Positions 54,857 through 64,000 are shown, numbered from the stretch's first letter. The stretch is DNA of 64,000 nucleotides from Labilibaculum antarcticum (GCF_002356295.1 NZ_AP018042.1:496001-560000); one strand, 5' to 3'. The notes: generated by a model from the letters alone, not told the origin. Numbers and translations are program-made.

Positions 54857-56257
54857 TTAATTAGCGGTGTTTATTTCTGGCATCTCAGCACCAACTTTTG
54901 CTTGCCATTCTCTCAAATCACTTGAAAGCTCTTTTGCCTTTTTAGGATATTTCTCCATCAAATTAAATTGTTCTGTAATGTCTTCTTCTAGGTTATAGAG
55001 GTATTCTTTTTCAGATTCAAACCCATAAATATATTTCCACTTACCATTTCGAACAGCAGCACCCATAGATAATCCTTCTTTACGGTGATGTGGAAAATGC
55101 CAATAGATGGATCTTTCAGGAAACTTATTTTTTCCTTTTAGTAAGGAGAGTAAACTAAGTCCTTCTAATTGTGGATAATCCGAAGGTGAAACTCCTACAG
55201 CATCAAGCATTGTTGGAAAAAAATCGACTGTTGTAACAGGTTTATCGCAAGTTGTTCCGGCTTTAATATTATTATCCCATCTAAAAATTAAAGGAACACG
55301 TATGCCACCTTCATTCAAAGTTCCCTTTTTGCCTTTCAACGGAGGGTTACCCCATAATCCACCATTGTCGGAATAAAAAATAACGATCGTATTTTCCAAT
55401 AAATCCAATTCCTTTAACTTATCCATTACTTTACCAACATTTTGATCAAGCTTTTCAATCATAGCAAAATATTTATTCCCTCCGTATTTTTCAACGTATT
55501 CGGTAGGAGCTGCTAAAGGAGTATGCACGGTATATGTGGCCAAGTTGAGGTAAAATGGTTGATCTTTTTTTTCTTCAATAAACTTTACAGCTTCGTCACC
55601 AAGTCTGTCTGTAAGATATTCTCCGTCGGGGCCATCCGGAATGGTGCCATTACGATAAGGGGAGAAATAACTCGCAGGTTGTCCATATGCACAACCTCCA
55701 ATGTTTACATCAAATCCTTGAGCATCGGGATTGTAAGCTCTATTTACAATTCCATCTTTTGTATAGATAGAACCCTCACCACCTAGGTGCCATTTTCCTA
55801 AGTACCCAGTAGCATATCCTTGTTCTTTTAAAACTTCAGCAATGGTTACTTCTTCATTTGGTAAATGATCTAAAAAGAAAGCTTCTTTTAACTTTTTTCC
55901 TTTATTAAGCTTCGCTAGATACTTATCCATTCCCATTCCCGGAATGTGACATGTGATTTTTAAGCTTGCTGGGTATTTACCAGTCATCAAGCTTGCCCTT
56001 GTTGGTGAACACACCGGACAAGCAGCATAAGCATCACTAAAAACGATTCCCCTTTTAGCTAGCTGGTCAATATTTGGCGTTTGTATCTCAGATTTTTGAT
56101 GCATGTAATTCACATCAGAATAGCCAAGATCGTCAGCAATTATTAAAACAATATTGGGCTTTCTTTTTTGTTTATTAATTGATTTGTTAGCTCCTTTGCA
56201 TCCATAAATAATAAATATAAGTAGGATGATTGTACTAATTTCTCTTGTGTATTTCAT
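54857..56257 (-). CDS. S1-family sulfatase, lipoprotein (CxPTR type)
   Basis: A 466-residue lipoprotein sulfatase (IIYGCKGAN, lipid Cys 20). The formylglycine motif is C83-S-P-T-R with ASLMTG, Thr replacing Ser. Metal residues are in IADDLGYSDVN (Asp 42, Asp 43) and FYSDNGGLWG; KWHLGGEG holds Lys/His. NPPLKGKKGTLNEGGIRVP is the usual C-terminal-domain loop and resembles S1_16-type enzymes. It has close similarity in layout to the partial sulfatase at the right edge. Three bases separate it from the GH117-like gene, so they are cotranscribed. Confidence 0.9.
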   Translation of the reverse strand: MKYTREISTIILLIFIIYGCKGANKSINKQKRKPNIVLIIADDLGYSDVNYMHQKSEIQTPNIDQLAKRGIVFSDAYAACPVCSPTRASLMTGKYPASLKITCHIPGMGMDKYLAKLNKGKKLKEAFFLDHLPNEEVTIAEVLKEQGYATGYLGKWHLGGEGSIYTKDGIVNRAYNPDAQGFDVNIGGCAYGQPASYFSPYRNGTIPDGPDGEYLTDRLGDEAVKFIEEKKDQPFYLNLATYTVHTPLAAPTEYVEKYGGNKYFAMIEKLDQNVGKVMDKLKELDLLENTIVIFYSDNGGLWGNPPLKGKKGTLNEGGIRVPLIFRWDNNIKAGTTCDKPVTTVDFFPTMLDAVGVSPSDYPQLEGLSLLSLLKGKNKFPERSIYWHFPHHRKEGLSMGAAVRNGKWKYIYGFESEKEYLYNLEEDITEQFNLMEKYPKKAKELSSDLREWQAKVGAEMPEINTAN

Positions 56258-56260
56258 ATA

Positions 56261-57295
56261 TTATTTCTTGCTCATTATATATCTCATTAAATAAACCCGT
56301 TTATTTTTATGAGTCATAGCAATACCCCAGCCTGGTACTTGAGCATTTCTATTACCATCGTTTAAACTCGGACGGTACAAACCAAGAGCTTTGGGAATGT
56401 TTACTAAGCCTATATATATAGGCGAAAAATGAATGCCATCATCTGCAAAATGAATAGATTGGCTCAGAGATGCTAGTGATGCAATTCCTCCATTTTGATT
56501 CCAAATCATTACCTCATGTCCTTTATCGATCAAGGGTTTAGTCTGTTTTATGAATGGTCCTTCAGGTTTATCAGCAATTGCAAGTCCCATTTTTGTATGT
56601 TTTGGCCCTTCTTTTCCATAAAGAATAGATCGTCCTTTATAATACAACCACACTTTATTGTCGCGAACCAATAAAGCTGCATCATCAATTCGGTAGCTAT
56701 CAAAATCTTCTGCTACCTGGCTTATTTCCAAAACAGGATTGTTTTTAGACCGAAGAAATGGTCCATTTGGACTATCTGCAACAGCAAGTCCAATGGCTGT
56801 ATAATCGTTTGTCGAATTACTTTCAAAAATATTATCCTTGTTTCCTGGAGTAGGTTTTACCCCAGTGTAATACAAATAATATTTACCTTCGTATTCAAGT
56901 ATATTTGGCGTAAATACCGAATGGCTATCGAATGTTCCTTTTTCGCCAAGACCTAAAGCGATGCCTTGTTCTTGCCACGTATATCCCTCATCTTCAGAAG
57001 TTGCATACCAAATGCTTGCCCAATAACCAGATGTTGTTAAGCTGTCCATTTTTGAATAATACACGTAATATTTATCATCCACCTTTATGATGTCGCTATT
57101 GTCGCGCCGATTACATCCAGAATCGAATCCGACACCACTTATTTTGGAATAATGGAAACTAATAGAATCAGCTTTAATACTATTAGTTGTTTCGATAACT
57201 TTGAGCTTTTTATTTACCGAACAAGCATAACACAAAAAGAGCGTAATTATAACAACTCCTACACCTTTCAATGTTCGTAATAAATGGTGTTTCAT
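56261..57295 (-). CDS. GH117-like 3,6-anhydrogalactosidase candidate, lipoprotein
   Basis: A 344-residue lipoprotein from the ATG at 57295 (MKHHLLRTLKG, lipid Cys 25); an in-frame ATG at 57334 adds 13 residues in front of the signal and is less likely. The blade motifs GCNRRDNSDIIKVDDKYYVYYSK, SIWYATSEDEGYTWQEQG and HSVFTPNILEYEGKYYLYY are very like GH117, the family of alpha-1,3-(3,6-anhydro)-L-galactosidases. Asp 65, Asp 204/205 and His 260 stand where that family has its Asp-Asp-His set. GH117 releases anhydrogalactose from agar-type oligosaccharides; activity here is inferred. Confidence 0.72.
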   Translation of the reverse strand: MKHHLLRTLKGVGVVIITLFLCYACSVNKKLKVIETTNSIKADSISFHYSKISGVGFDSGCNRRDNSDIIKVDDKYYVYYSKMDSLTTSGYWASIWYATSEDEGYTWQEQGIALGLGEKGTFDSHSVFTPNILEYEGKYYLYYTGVKPTPGNKDNIFESNSTNDYTAIGLAVADSPNGPFLRSKNNPVLEISQVAEDFDSYRIDDAALLVRDNKVWLYYKGRSILYGKEGPKHTKMGLAIADKPEGPFIKQTKPLIDKGHEVMIWNQNGGIASLASLSQSIHFADDGIHFSPIYIGLVNIPKALGLYRPSLNDGNRNAQVPGWGIAMTHKNKRVYLMRYIMSKK

Positions 57296-57409
57296 ATTCG
57301 TATTTAAATAAATACAATTGATTGTATATGGCAACCCCTTCCTTTATTGATTTAGAGAAGAAGTTGCCTTACATATTATAATTAGAACAATCGGTTTACG
57401 GATTAGCAG

Positions 57410-58984
57410 TTAATTAACAATATCTTCAATTTGCTTCCAGCCTTCCATCCCTTCATTTGTCTGAATTGCCCCAGGCGTGCTACGTCCATCGAGAATGATT
57501 TTTTTCAAAGCTGCTTTTAATTCAGCTGCCTTTTCAGGATTTGTATTTATTAAATTGTTCGTTTCAGCTACATCTTCTTTTATGTTATATAACTGCATTG
57601 ATGGTAAATTTAAGTTTTCCTTTTTTACATCACGCTTTCTTGGGTAACTCCATCCGCCTGATCCAGCGGTGGTACATAATTTCCAGTCACCTTTCTTTAT
57701 AGAAAATGCACCATCTATAGAGTGATAAATAATGTATTCGCGTATATCTTTTCCGTTTTCACCTGTTATTAAAGACAACATACTGTAGCTATCTTCGGCT
57801 TCAATATCTGTAGTTTGATAGTTGGTTAATTCGGCACAAGTAGCAAAAAAGTCGGTGGTACAAATTGTTTTATCAGAGCTTGCATTTTTTAGCGCTTTAT
57901 TGGGCCATTCAACAATAAAAGGCACATGATGACCGCCTTCGAAGATATCAGATTTCATTCCTCTAAAAACATAACTTGGGTCGTGACCTACCTCGGCTAG
58001 TTCTTTAAAATCAGCTTTGGGAGAACAACCATTGTCACTAGTGAATACCAAAATTGTATTTTCTGAAATACCCTGATTTTTAAGTGTTTCTCTGATCTGT
58101 CGCAGTACATCATCTACCTGCATTACAAAGTCCCCATATTCATTAGTTTTGCTTTTGCCTAAAAATTCAGCAGTAGGTAAAATAGGTGTGTGTGGAGCAG
58201 GTAGAGGAAAGTATAAAAAGAAAGGCGATTCTCCGTTTGCTTTTTTCTCGATGTAATCAATAGCCCTGTTGGTTAGGTCTTGTAGTATATTTGCATGTAC
58301 AAAATCATCAGCAGTGAGTCCTTTTCTCCAAACACCTTTTTTATCATTAGAAAACGTAGTTTTTGTTGGTACCATAGTCGGCATGTCGTTTTCAACAAAT
58401 ACATACGGCGGCATATCTAGTGATCCGCAAAATCCAAATGAATAGTCAAATCCGTGTGTAGAGGGCCCATTTTTAATAGGGGCGCTAAAATCTACTTTTG
58501 GTCTTGCTTTTGGTGTGTCTAGGTTTAGATTTGAATCTTCATTTTCAATAGCCCAATCCCAGCCTAAATGCCATTTGCCAATATAAGCCGTTGCATATCC
58601 TTGTGTTTTTAGCATCTGAGCAACGGTAACACGATCTGGTTTTATCAGTGATTTTGAGTATCCTCCCAATACCGATTCTTTTAATCTAGAGCGCCAGTTA
58701 TAGCGACCTGTTAAAATACCATATCGTGTTGGTGTACAAACGGCAGATGAGGTATGTGCATCAGTAAACATGACGCCATTAGCAGCCATACCATCCATAT
58801 TTGGTGTAGGTATTTTTCCTTCAGCGTTGAAGCATTGTACATCGCCATATCCCAAATCATCAGCTAGGACATAGATGATATTTGGTTTATTTAATTTATC
58901 CTTTTGCTTTGATTTTGCACTGCAAGCAGATAGAATAATTATAAATAAAATTAAAAAGCAATTAATCGTTTTTTTCATTTTCAC
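57410..58984 (-). CDS. S1-family sulfatase, lipoprotein (S1_15-like, CTPTR)
   Basis: A 524-residue lipoprotein sulfatase (ILSACSAKSK, lipid Cys 21). Motif C83-T-P-T-R followed by YGILTGRYNWRSR, a form typical of the S1_15 group. Metal residues in LADDLGYGDVQ (Asp 42, Asp 43) and FTSDNGCSPKAD; KWHLGWDW has Lys/His. The MKSDIFEGGHHVPF loop is usual. C-terminal DGRSTPGAIQTNEG is also usual for the group. It is a paralog of the next gene (59193-60719). Confidence 0.9.
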   Translation of the reverse strand: MKMKKTINCFLILFIIILSACSAKSKQKDKLNKPNIIYVLADDLGYGDVQCFNAEGKIPTPNMDGMAANGVMFTDAHTSSAVCTPTRYGILTGRYNWRSRLKESVLGGYSKSLIKPDRVTVAQMLKTQGYATAYIGKWHLGWDWAIENEDSNLNLDTPKARPKVDFSAPIKNGPSTHGFDYSFGFCGSLDMPPYVFVENDMPTMVPTKTTFSNDKKGVWRKGLTADDFVHANILQDLTNRAIDYIEKKANGESPFFLYFPLPAPHTPILPTAEFLGKSKTNEYGDFVMQVDDVLRQIRETLKNQGISENTILVFTSDNGCSPKADFKELAEVGHDPSYVFRGMKSDIFEGGHHVPFIVEWPNKALKNASSDKTICTTDFFATCAELTNYQTTDIEAEDSYSMLSLITGENGKDIREYIIYHSIDGAFSIKKGDWKLCTTAGSGGWSYPRKRDVKKENLNLPSMQLYNIKEDVAETNNLINTNPEKAAELKAALKKIILDGRSTPGAIQTNEGMEGWKQIEDIVN

Positions 58985-59087
58985 TTAATTTATTTTTCAT
59001 ATAAATATGAACCTCTATACTTTAATTATCATAAATAAGTCTCTGTTTTCTATCGAAGCACAGTTAATCTTCGGTATTCAAGATTAG

Positions 59088-59195
59088 TTCTATCACAGAA
59101 ATATCAATATTTGATTTTTACCACAGGTAGTTTCATGTTAATATCATTCTCACCTAAACTTCCTCCTACACCGAGTTTAAATCCAAGAGATTTTA
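59088..59195 (-). pseudogene. possible tail of an unknown exported protein
   Basis: Past the sulfatase stop the other frame reads KSLGFKLGVGGSLGENDINM then KLPVVKIKY and a stop. It overlaps the last codons of the sulfatase at 59193. The stretch is protein-like with balanced composition. I do not know the family. It could be the end of a deleted gene joined to the sulfatase by recombination, or chance. Confidence 0.3.
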
Positions 59196-60719
59196 TTGCT
59201 TTAAACTCGCAAAAATCTCAATCATTTCTTTTAGTTTTTTAGGATTTTCATCTGCTAAATTGTGTTGTTGTCCAATATCTTTATCAAGATTAAACAATTT
59301 ATATTCTAGTGAGTTTCCTGTTTCTATACCTACTTTTTTATTCATAGAGCTCCCCTTATAAGGAGGAATCATGATCCAATCGCCACTTCGTAAAGCAGTC
59401 TTAGATTTTGCTTCTAGAATTAAATGATCACGCCCTTTGTTGGATTCACCCATAAGTGAACCTAGTATATTTTCACTATCTGTTGTTACATCATCTATAC
59501 CTACAAGATTACCTAAAGAGGCCAACAAATCAATCTGACATACAATGGCGTTAGACACATTCGGTTTTATATGACCTTTCCAATATGTAATAAAGGGTAC
59601 ATGTGTACCAGCTTCAAAAAGGCTGTATTTACCACCACGCAAACCTCCTTTAGGATCATGATTACCTAATTTCTCTACAGCATCATCAAAATATCCATCG
59701 TTTAAAACTGGACCATTATCACTAGAAAAGATAATAAGTGTATTTTCTAAAAGATCTTCTTTTTTTAAGGTTTTTAGAAACTCACCTACACACCAATCTG
59801 CTTCTAAAATAACATCACCTCTGGGTCCCATACCTGATTTACCTACAAATCTAGGGTGTGGTGTTCTTGGAACATGTGGCTGGTTCATAGCGTAATATAA
59901 AAAGAATGGTTCATCTTTATGCTCTTTAACATACGTTTGCGCTTTTTCTAAAAAAGTATCAGCAATATCTATATCACTCCACTTTGCAGCATCTCCACCT
60001 TTCATATAGCCAATTCTTGGAATGCCGTTTACAATACTATTATTGTGACCATGATGCCATTTCATGCTTGTTAGTTCAGGATTAGATAGTGCTGTAGGTT
60101 CTCCTTGAAAATTCTTTTTATAATTAACCTCTAGCGGATCTTTTTTATCTAAATCAACAACATTTCCATTTTCAATATATACTGTAGGCACACGATCTTG
60201 AGTTGCTGCAAAAATATAAGATTCATCAAAACCTACTTCATTGGGTCCCGGTTTTATAGTCTCATTCCAGTCAACAGAACCTGAACCTAAACCTAGGTGC
60301 CATTTACCAACAATTGCAGTTTGGTAACCTGCTTTTGAAAGTAATTTAGGTAATGTTTGTTGGTGGGTATCTATTAATAAAGGAGCATCTCCTGGTAAAA
60401 TTTTAGCATTTTTATTACGCCACGGATATATACCAGTTAGCAAAGCATAACGACTGGGAGTACAAGTAGCCGAGGATGCATAACCATTAGTGAATTTTAG
60501 ACCTCCTTTTGCCAAAGCGTCAATATTAGGAGTTTCTATTTCGGTAGCACCATAACAACTTAAATCTCCATACCCTAAATCATCAAGCTCGATGACTACG
60601 ATATTTGGTTTTTGTTTTTCATCAGTAGATGTTGAAGTTGTAGTTTGATGATTTTTACAACTAAAGTTTACAAATATTAAAAATGCTGTTAAAAGCAATA
60701 TGTGTAGTTTAATTTTCAT
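59193..60719 (-). CDS. S1-family sulfatase, lipoprotein (S1_15-like, CTPSR)
   Basis: A 508-residue lipoprotein sulfatase (FVNFSCKNH, lipid Cys 21). Motif C86-T-P-S-R with YALLTGIYPWRNK; metal residues in IELDDLGYGDLS (Asp 46, Asp 47) and FSSDNGPVLND; KWHLGLGSG has Lys/His. RGGKYSLFEAGTHVPF is the usual second-domain loop. The closing DGRSTPG-type segment of its neighbour is absent, and the gene ends with IFASLKQ about 25 residues short of it; the bases after the stop look like a fragment of another gene. Confidence 0.9.
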   Translation of the reverse strand: MKIKLHILLLTAFLIFVNFSCKNHQTTTSTSTDEKQKPNIVVIELDDLGYGDLSCYGATEIETPNIDALAKGGLKFTNGYASSATCTPSRYALLTGIYPWRNKNAKILPGDAPLLIDTHQQTLPKLLSKAGYQTAIVGKWHLGLGSGSVDWNETIKPGPNEVGFDESYIFAATQDRVPTVYIENGNVVDLDKKDPLEVNYKKNFQGEPTALSNPELTSMKWHHGHNNSIVNGIPRIGYMKGGDAAKWSDIDIADTFLEKAQTYVKEHKDEPFFLYYAMNQPHVPRTPHPRFVGKSGMGPRGDVILEADWCVGEFLKTLKKEDLLENTLIIFSSDNGPVLNDGYFDDAVEKLGNHDPKGGLRGGKYSLFEAGTHVPFITYWKGHIKPNVSNAIVCQIDLLASLGNLVGIDDVTTDSENILGSLMGESNKGRDHLILEAKSKTALRSGDWIMIPPYKGSSMNKKVGIETGNSLEYKLFNLDKDIGQQHNLADENPKKLKEMIEIFASLKQ

Positions 60720-60843
60720 TTTTTTTGAAATATTAAATAATATAAGTCTTTTAATTTTATAGAGTTAAAACTAGTGTTTTTTTAAGGTGAAAACTTCTCA
60801 ATAGAGGGTTCATAATGTTGCATAAAACTTTCAGAATAGCATA

Positions 60844-60889
60844 ATTCCCTATTTTATCTAAGATAGATGAAATTGGGAATCATTTTTTT
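60844..60889 (+). terminator. orphan plus-strand terminator
   Basis: ATTCCC...ATTT...ATCT pairs with AGAT...AAAT...GGGAAT (60844-60880), then CATTTTTTTA. The U tract is on the plus strand, but there is no plus-strand gene before it. It may end a small RNA or be a leftover of lost genes. The remainder of 60720-61026 is AT-rich without coding signs. Confidence 0.45.
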
Positions 60890-61026
60890 ATAAGATATTA
60901 CAGTAAAATTTACATTTTTCATTTATTATTCTTCCTGGTATGATATAGCTTGTTTTATAAAAAAATTGCTTTTTTATAAATTAAAGGAACCCAATCACAC
61001 TTTATATTTTTAGAACGAAATAGATT

Positions 61027-61236
61027 TTATTCTTGAATATTGGAGACTTTTAAACGGTAAATAGTAATCTTGTTTAGATGTATTAACTTAGCTTCTGATG
61101 CGTTTAATAAACTAGGGAACAGTATTCGTGGTATTTCCCTATTCCATACAACTACAGATAATCCCCAAACGTAATAATCAGGTTCTACCAGTACTTGTTT
61201 GGTTTTTGAATAATTAAAAATCTCTGCCGATAGCAA
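61027..61236 (-). pseudogene. decayed fragment of a propeller glycosidase
   Basis: The ORF holds PDYYVWGLSVVVW, and one base shift later the other frame reads GIGKYHEYCS; together these restore the first-blade motif (Y)VWG-S-V-x-G-KYH-x-x-S of the GH43/GH32-like propeller enzymes, compare HVWGSSPVMDKEGKVHLYAAQW at 51493-52548. The following SEAKLIHLNKI could be the next strand. So this is a frameshifted remnant of about 70 codons of a gene once in the operon between two sulfatases. Confidence 0.55.
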
Positions 61237-61367
61237 TAAAATTTATAATCCAGAAACAATGCTGATATAAAATGAAAATCATAAAATAACCTACACAATC
61301 ACTTAAATAAGTAGCTTCTGTAGGTTATTTTTAATCTGATAATTTATTTTGGAGTGATAATTTTGAA

Positions 61368-62828
61368 TTATAACGGGAAGACAGAAGAATCGGTATGTGC
61401 GCTTTTCATTATATCCTCCAGCTCTTTTACTTTCTCAGGATTAGATTTAAACAAATCCTTTGTTTCACTCTCGTCATCCTTAATGTTGTAAAGTTCTTCC
61501 CTCGGACCTTTTTTACTGCCAATACCAAGCCTGATTAATTTCCAGTCTCCTTTACGGACAGCTTGTTTGTTGGTTGTATGGCTATGAAATTCCCAATAAA
61601 GATAGTCATGTATTCTCTGAATTTCCACATCAGAATCACCTTCTTTTTTATTAGAATTTTGCAAGGTTGGAAGAAACGAAATACCATCAGTAGTTTCAGG
61701 ATAACTGCTACCTATCAAATCTCCAAGTGTAGGCATAACATCCCAGAATGCACTTATAAGATTAGTTGTGGAATTGGCTTTAATCATATTAGGAGCCCAC
61801 GCAATCATAGGCTCACGAATACCGCCTTCATAAAGATCGCGTTTGATACCACGAAATTGAGCATTACTATTAAAAAACTTCGGATCGGCACCACCTTCAT
61901 TGTGAGGGCCGTTATCACTTGAAAAAATAACTAGCGTATTTTTATCAAGACCAAGTTCTCTTAATTCTGTCAGAACTTCTCCTACACTTTTGTCTAGACG
62001 AGAAACCATCGCCGCAAAAGAAGTATGTGGACGATCAGATGGATAATAAGTATCTTTCTCTGTTGGTTCCCGATTCGTACTGTTCTCTTTAAATATAGCC
62101 TGATATTTAGAGTAAACAGAATCGTGAGGTAAATTTATCTCTGCATGAGGCAATGTATAAGTAAGCATGGCAAAAAATGGTTTGCCTTTGTTGTCTTTAA
62201 TAAATTTAAGAGCCTGCTTATGAATCAGATCGTGAGAATATGTTTTACGACCATAATTTTCATTTTCAGGAAATTCTACTCTTTTTCCGTTATGCCATAA
62301 ATGATCTGGATAATAATCATGAGCCTGGCGCTGGCAGTTATATCCATAAGATTCATCAAAACCCAATTTATTCGGAGTAGAGACAGATCCAGGTAAACCA
62401 AGTCCCCATTTGCCAAAAATGCCAGTAGTAAAACCTTTAGATTTAAACATATCAGCCAAAGTAAAAGTATTGGCTTTCATTGGAGCTTGTCCTTCGGGCT
62501 CAATTTCTTTATTACCACGGATTTGAGCATGTCCTGTGTGAAGCCCCGTCATTAAAGAACAACGAGAAGGAGCACAAACGGTACAGCCTGCATAATGTTG
62601 GGTGAATTTCATTCCTTCTTTGGCCATCTCATCAATATTAGGTGTTTTGATGATTTCCTGACCATTGTAGCCTACATCTCCGTATCCCAAATCATCTGCA
62701 AGAATGTAAATGACGTTCATAGGCTTCGTGTTTTCCACTACTTTTTTCTCAGAACTACTGCAACTGGTAATTAAAACCATAGAAGTTATGGCAATACCAG
62801 AAACTAAAAGTATGTTAATTAATTTCAT
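61368..62828 (-). CDS. S1-family sulfatase, lipoprotein (CAPSR)
   Basis: A 486-residue lipoprotein sulfatase (LITSCSSSEK, lipid Cys 23). Motif C85-A-P-S-R with CSLMTGLHTGHAQIRGN, typical of S1_20-like and related arylsulfatases. Metal residues in LADDLGYGDVGYNG (Asp 44, Asp 45) and FSSDNGPHNEGG; GKWGLG replaces the usual KWHLG, so the His is Gly here, as is common in this branch. RGIKRDLYEGGIREPM is the second-domain loop. Intact and of normal length. It lies 159 bases downstream of the edge sulfatase. Confidence 0.9.
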   Translation of the reverse strand: MKLINILLVSGIAITSMVLITSCSSSEKKVVENTKPMNVIYILADDLGYGDVGYNGQEIIKTPNIDEMAKEGMKFTQHYAGCTVCAPSRCSLMTGLHTGHAQIRGNKEIEPEGQAPMKANTFTLADMFKSKGFTTGIFGKWGLGLPGSVSTPNKLGFDESYGYNCQRQAHDYYPDHLWHNGKRVEFPENENYGRKTYSHDLIHKQALKFIKDNKGKPFFAMLTYTLPHAEINLPHDSVYSKYQAIFKENSTNREPTEKDTYYPSDRPHTSFAAMVSRLDKSVGEVLTELRELGLDKNTLVIFSSDNGPHNEGGADPKFFNSNAQFRGIKRDLYEGGIREPMIAWAPNMIKANSTTNLISAFWDVMPTLGDLIGSSYPETTDGISFLPTLQNSNKKEGDSDVEIQRIHDYLYWEFHSHTTNKQAVRKGDWKLIRLGIGSKKGPREELYNIKDDESETKDLFKSNPEKVKELEDIMKSAHTDSSVFPL

Positions 62829-62883
62829 CTATTTTTAATTTTTATTTACTATCAATAATTTAGGCGACAATACACTAAAAAAT

Positions 62884-62912
62884 AATAAACACCCTCGGAG
62901 CAAGCCCACGAG
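62884..62912. repeat. short hairpin CCTCG...CGAGG
   Basis: CCTCG-GAGCAAGCCCA-CGAGG followed by TATTT. A small GC-rich stem in AT-rich surroundings between two sulfatase genes; it may be a mobile-element end or a processing hairpin. I see no gene in 62829-62987. Confidence 0.35.
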
Positions 62913-62987
62913 GTATTTAACAAGCTTGTGAAAAGTAAAGAATTGAATGACTTTGGTATTTCAATCGTATATTGACGTGTTTCATCT

Positions 62988-64000
62988 TTAATCAATTGTC
63001 ATTGAACTACCCCACCAACTATTATCTGGGTCAAAGTCTTTTGAAAGCATTTTCATTCGTTGTTTTTCTAATTTAGGCCATTGATTTTTCACAACCGATT
63101 CCAAATATTGTTTCTCCAACTCTGCATTATACTCATCATCTTTTTCTGGAAATTTTGCACCAACTTCATGTAAGTAATCAAAAAGTTTTTTATTCATCTT
63201 TTTTACTAATCCAGGGTTATTCTCAGCAATATTTATAGATTCTTCTATATCATTTTTAAGATTGTACAACTCATTATGTCCATCTTCATAATAATGGATT
63301 AATTTATAATTTCCTTCTCTTATAATACTAGAAGGTTCTCCTCCCTGATTTCCATAGTGCGGATAATGCCAAATTAGTGGACGTTCAGCAATAGTTCCCC
63401 CCTTAAGAAGCGGCACCAAACTCACTCCATCAGAATGTTCTTCTGGCAAAAGATCAGCCCCTACCAATTCCAATAAAGTTGGAAAAAAGTCGGTCCCAGT
63501 TACAGGAGTGTTGTTTTTTTGACCATTTGTTAAACCTGGAACTTTTATAAAATAAGGTTCCCGAATTCCACCTTCAAATTGATACCCTTTTCCTCCACGC
63601 AATGGAAGGTTAGATGTAGAAAATGAATCTCCAGAAGCCACACCACCATTGTCTGATGTAAATATTACAATTGTATTTTCATCAAGTCCCATTTCTTTTA
63701 ACGTATTCATTACTTTCCCAATGGCATCATCCATTGTTTCAACTAGTCCGCCATAAATTGGGTTATCTTGCACCTGTCTGATTGGAAGAAAATGCCCCAT
63801 TTTAAAGCCTTGTTCTGCAATACCCAGATCTTTAGCCTTCTTTTGATATTTACCCCATTTTTCCTGAGTAGTTTGAATAGGACCATGTACAGCATAAAAT
63901 GAAAGAAAAGCGAAAAAGGTGGTATCCTTATTTTCTTTCATAAAATTTATTGTCTCATTCGCTAGGCGCATAGACAAGTTTTCACCTTTTTTTACATTTG
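62988..64000 (-). CDS. S1-family sulfatase, C-terminal part (5' end outside window)
   Basis: About 337 codons are present. The frame is open to the right edge (VKKGENLSMRLANETINFM), so the start and the formylglycine motif are outside. Seen here: FYAVHGPI with the conserved His, the second metal motif IFTSDNGGVASGDSF, the LPLRGGKGYQFEGGIREP loop and the LIHYYEDGHNELYNLKND end section. The layout is like the sulfatase at 54857 (S1_16-type), with an extra C-terminal stretch of about 60 residues (KYLESVVKNQWPKLEKQ) that most relatives lack. Confidence 0.9.
   Translation of the reverse strand, partial: NVKKGENLSMRLANETINFMKENKDTTFFAFLSFYAVHGPIQTTQEKWGKYQKKAKDLGIAEQGFKMGHFLPIRQVQDNPIYGGLVETMDDAIGKVMNTLKEMGLDENTIVIFTSDNGGVASGDSFSTSNLPLRGGKGYQFEGGIREPYFIKVPGLTNGQKNNTPVTGTDFFPTLLELVGADLLPEEHSDGVSLVPLLKGGTIAERPLIWHYPHYGNQGGEPSSIIREGNYKLIHYYEDGHNELYNLKNDIEESINIAENNPGLVKKMNKKLFDYLHEVGAKFPEKDDEYNAELEKQYLESVVKNQWPKLEKQRMKMLSKDFDPDNSWWGSSMTID

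Overview
The window looks like a low-GC marine member of the Bacteroidota, most likely near Marinilabiliales/Marinifilaceae. The evidence is a SusC/SusD pair, surface-lipoprotein signals, promoters of the TTTG-N19-21-TAnnTTTG type, almost no Shine-Dalgarno sites, and a Bacteroidota-style membrane-anchored AraC regulator. The genus assignment is inference.

Left part (1-12220) is ordinary core genome. Bases 1-4503 hold a leftward threonine operon, thrA-thrB-thrC (thrC cut by the window edge). It is preceded by a 31-codon leader ORF that ends in a run of Thr and Ile codons, which indicates attenuation. Next come a small exported protein, a palindromic MITE-like element, a HAD phosphatase and a convergent CDF metal exporter. 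A rightward molybdenum-cofactor operon follows (mobB-like, moeA, compact moaA, moaC, MOSC-MogA fusion); its long structured leader ends in a strong terminator 12 bases before the first gene. The block ends with tRNA-Ser(UGA), which has a clear promoter and terminator.

Bases 12238-14200 are a scar: a frameshifted DUF6266 gene, an IS21 istB fragment and a broken sulfatase gene, all immediately downstream of the tRNA. This is what the edge of an acquired island would look like.

Bases 14285-64000 are a large polysaccharide utilization locus, transcribed almost wholly leftward and running off the right edge. It holds one SusC/SusD pair, nine sulfatase genes (one partial) plus two sulfatase fragments, two GH97 enzymes of opposite mechanistic type, a GH-D-like enzyme, a GH43, a GH43/GH117-fold lipoprotein, a GH117-like enzyme, a GH2 beta-galactosidase, a GH42/GH167-like enzyme and two double-domain esterases. 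It also holds a secreted FAD oxidoreductase next to a protein with an ApbE-type flavinylation motif, and a large lipoprotein I do not recognise. The mix of sulfatases, galactosidases, anhydrogalactosidase-like and esterase genes fits stepwise removal of sulfate and acyl groups, then exo-cleavage of a sulfated, acylated galactan such as a red-algal agar, porphyran or carrageenan. No endo-acting GH16/GH50/GH82/GH86 enzyme and no sulfatase-maturing enzyme is present, so both must lie elsewhere.

Two membrane-spanning one-component regulators sit in the locus: a propeller-TM-AraC protein without kinase or receiver domains, and a plus-strand DNA-binding-domain/TM/periplasmic protein. A 21-base-period direct repeat occurs upstream of both susC and the AraC-type regulator and is the best candidate operator. 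Decay products (IS256 fragment, sulfatase tails, a glycosidase fragment) show the locus has been repeatedly rearranged.
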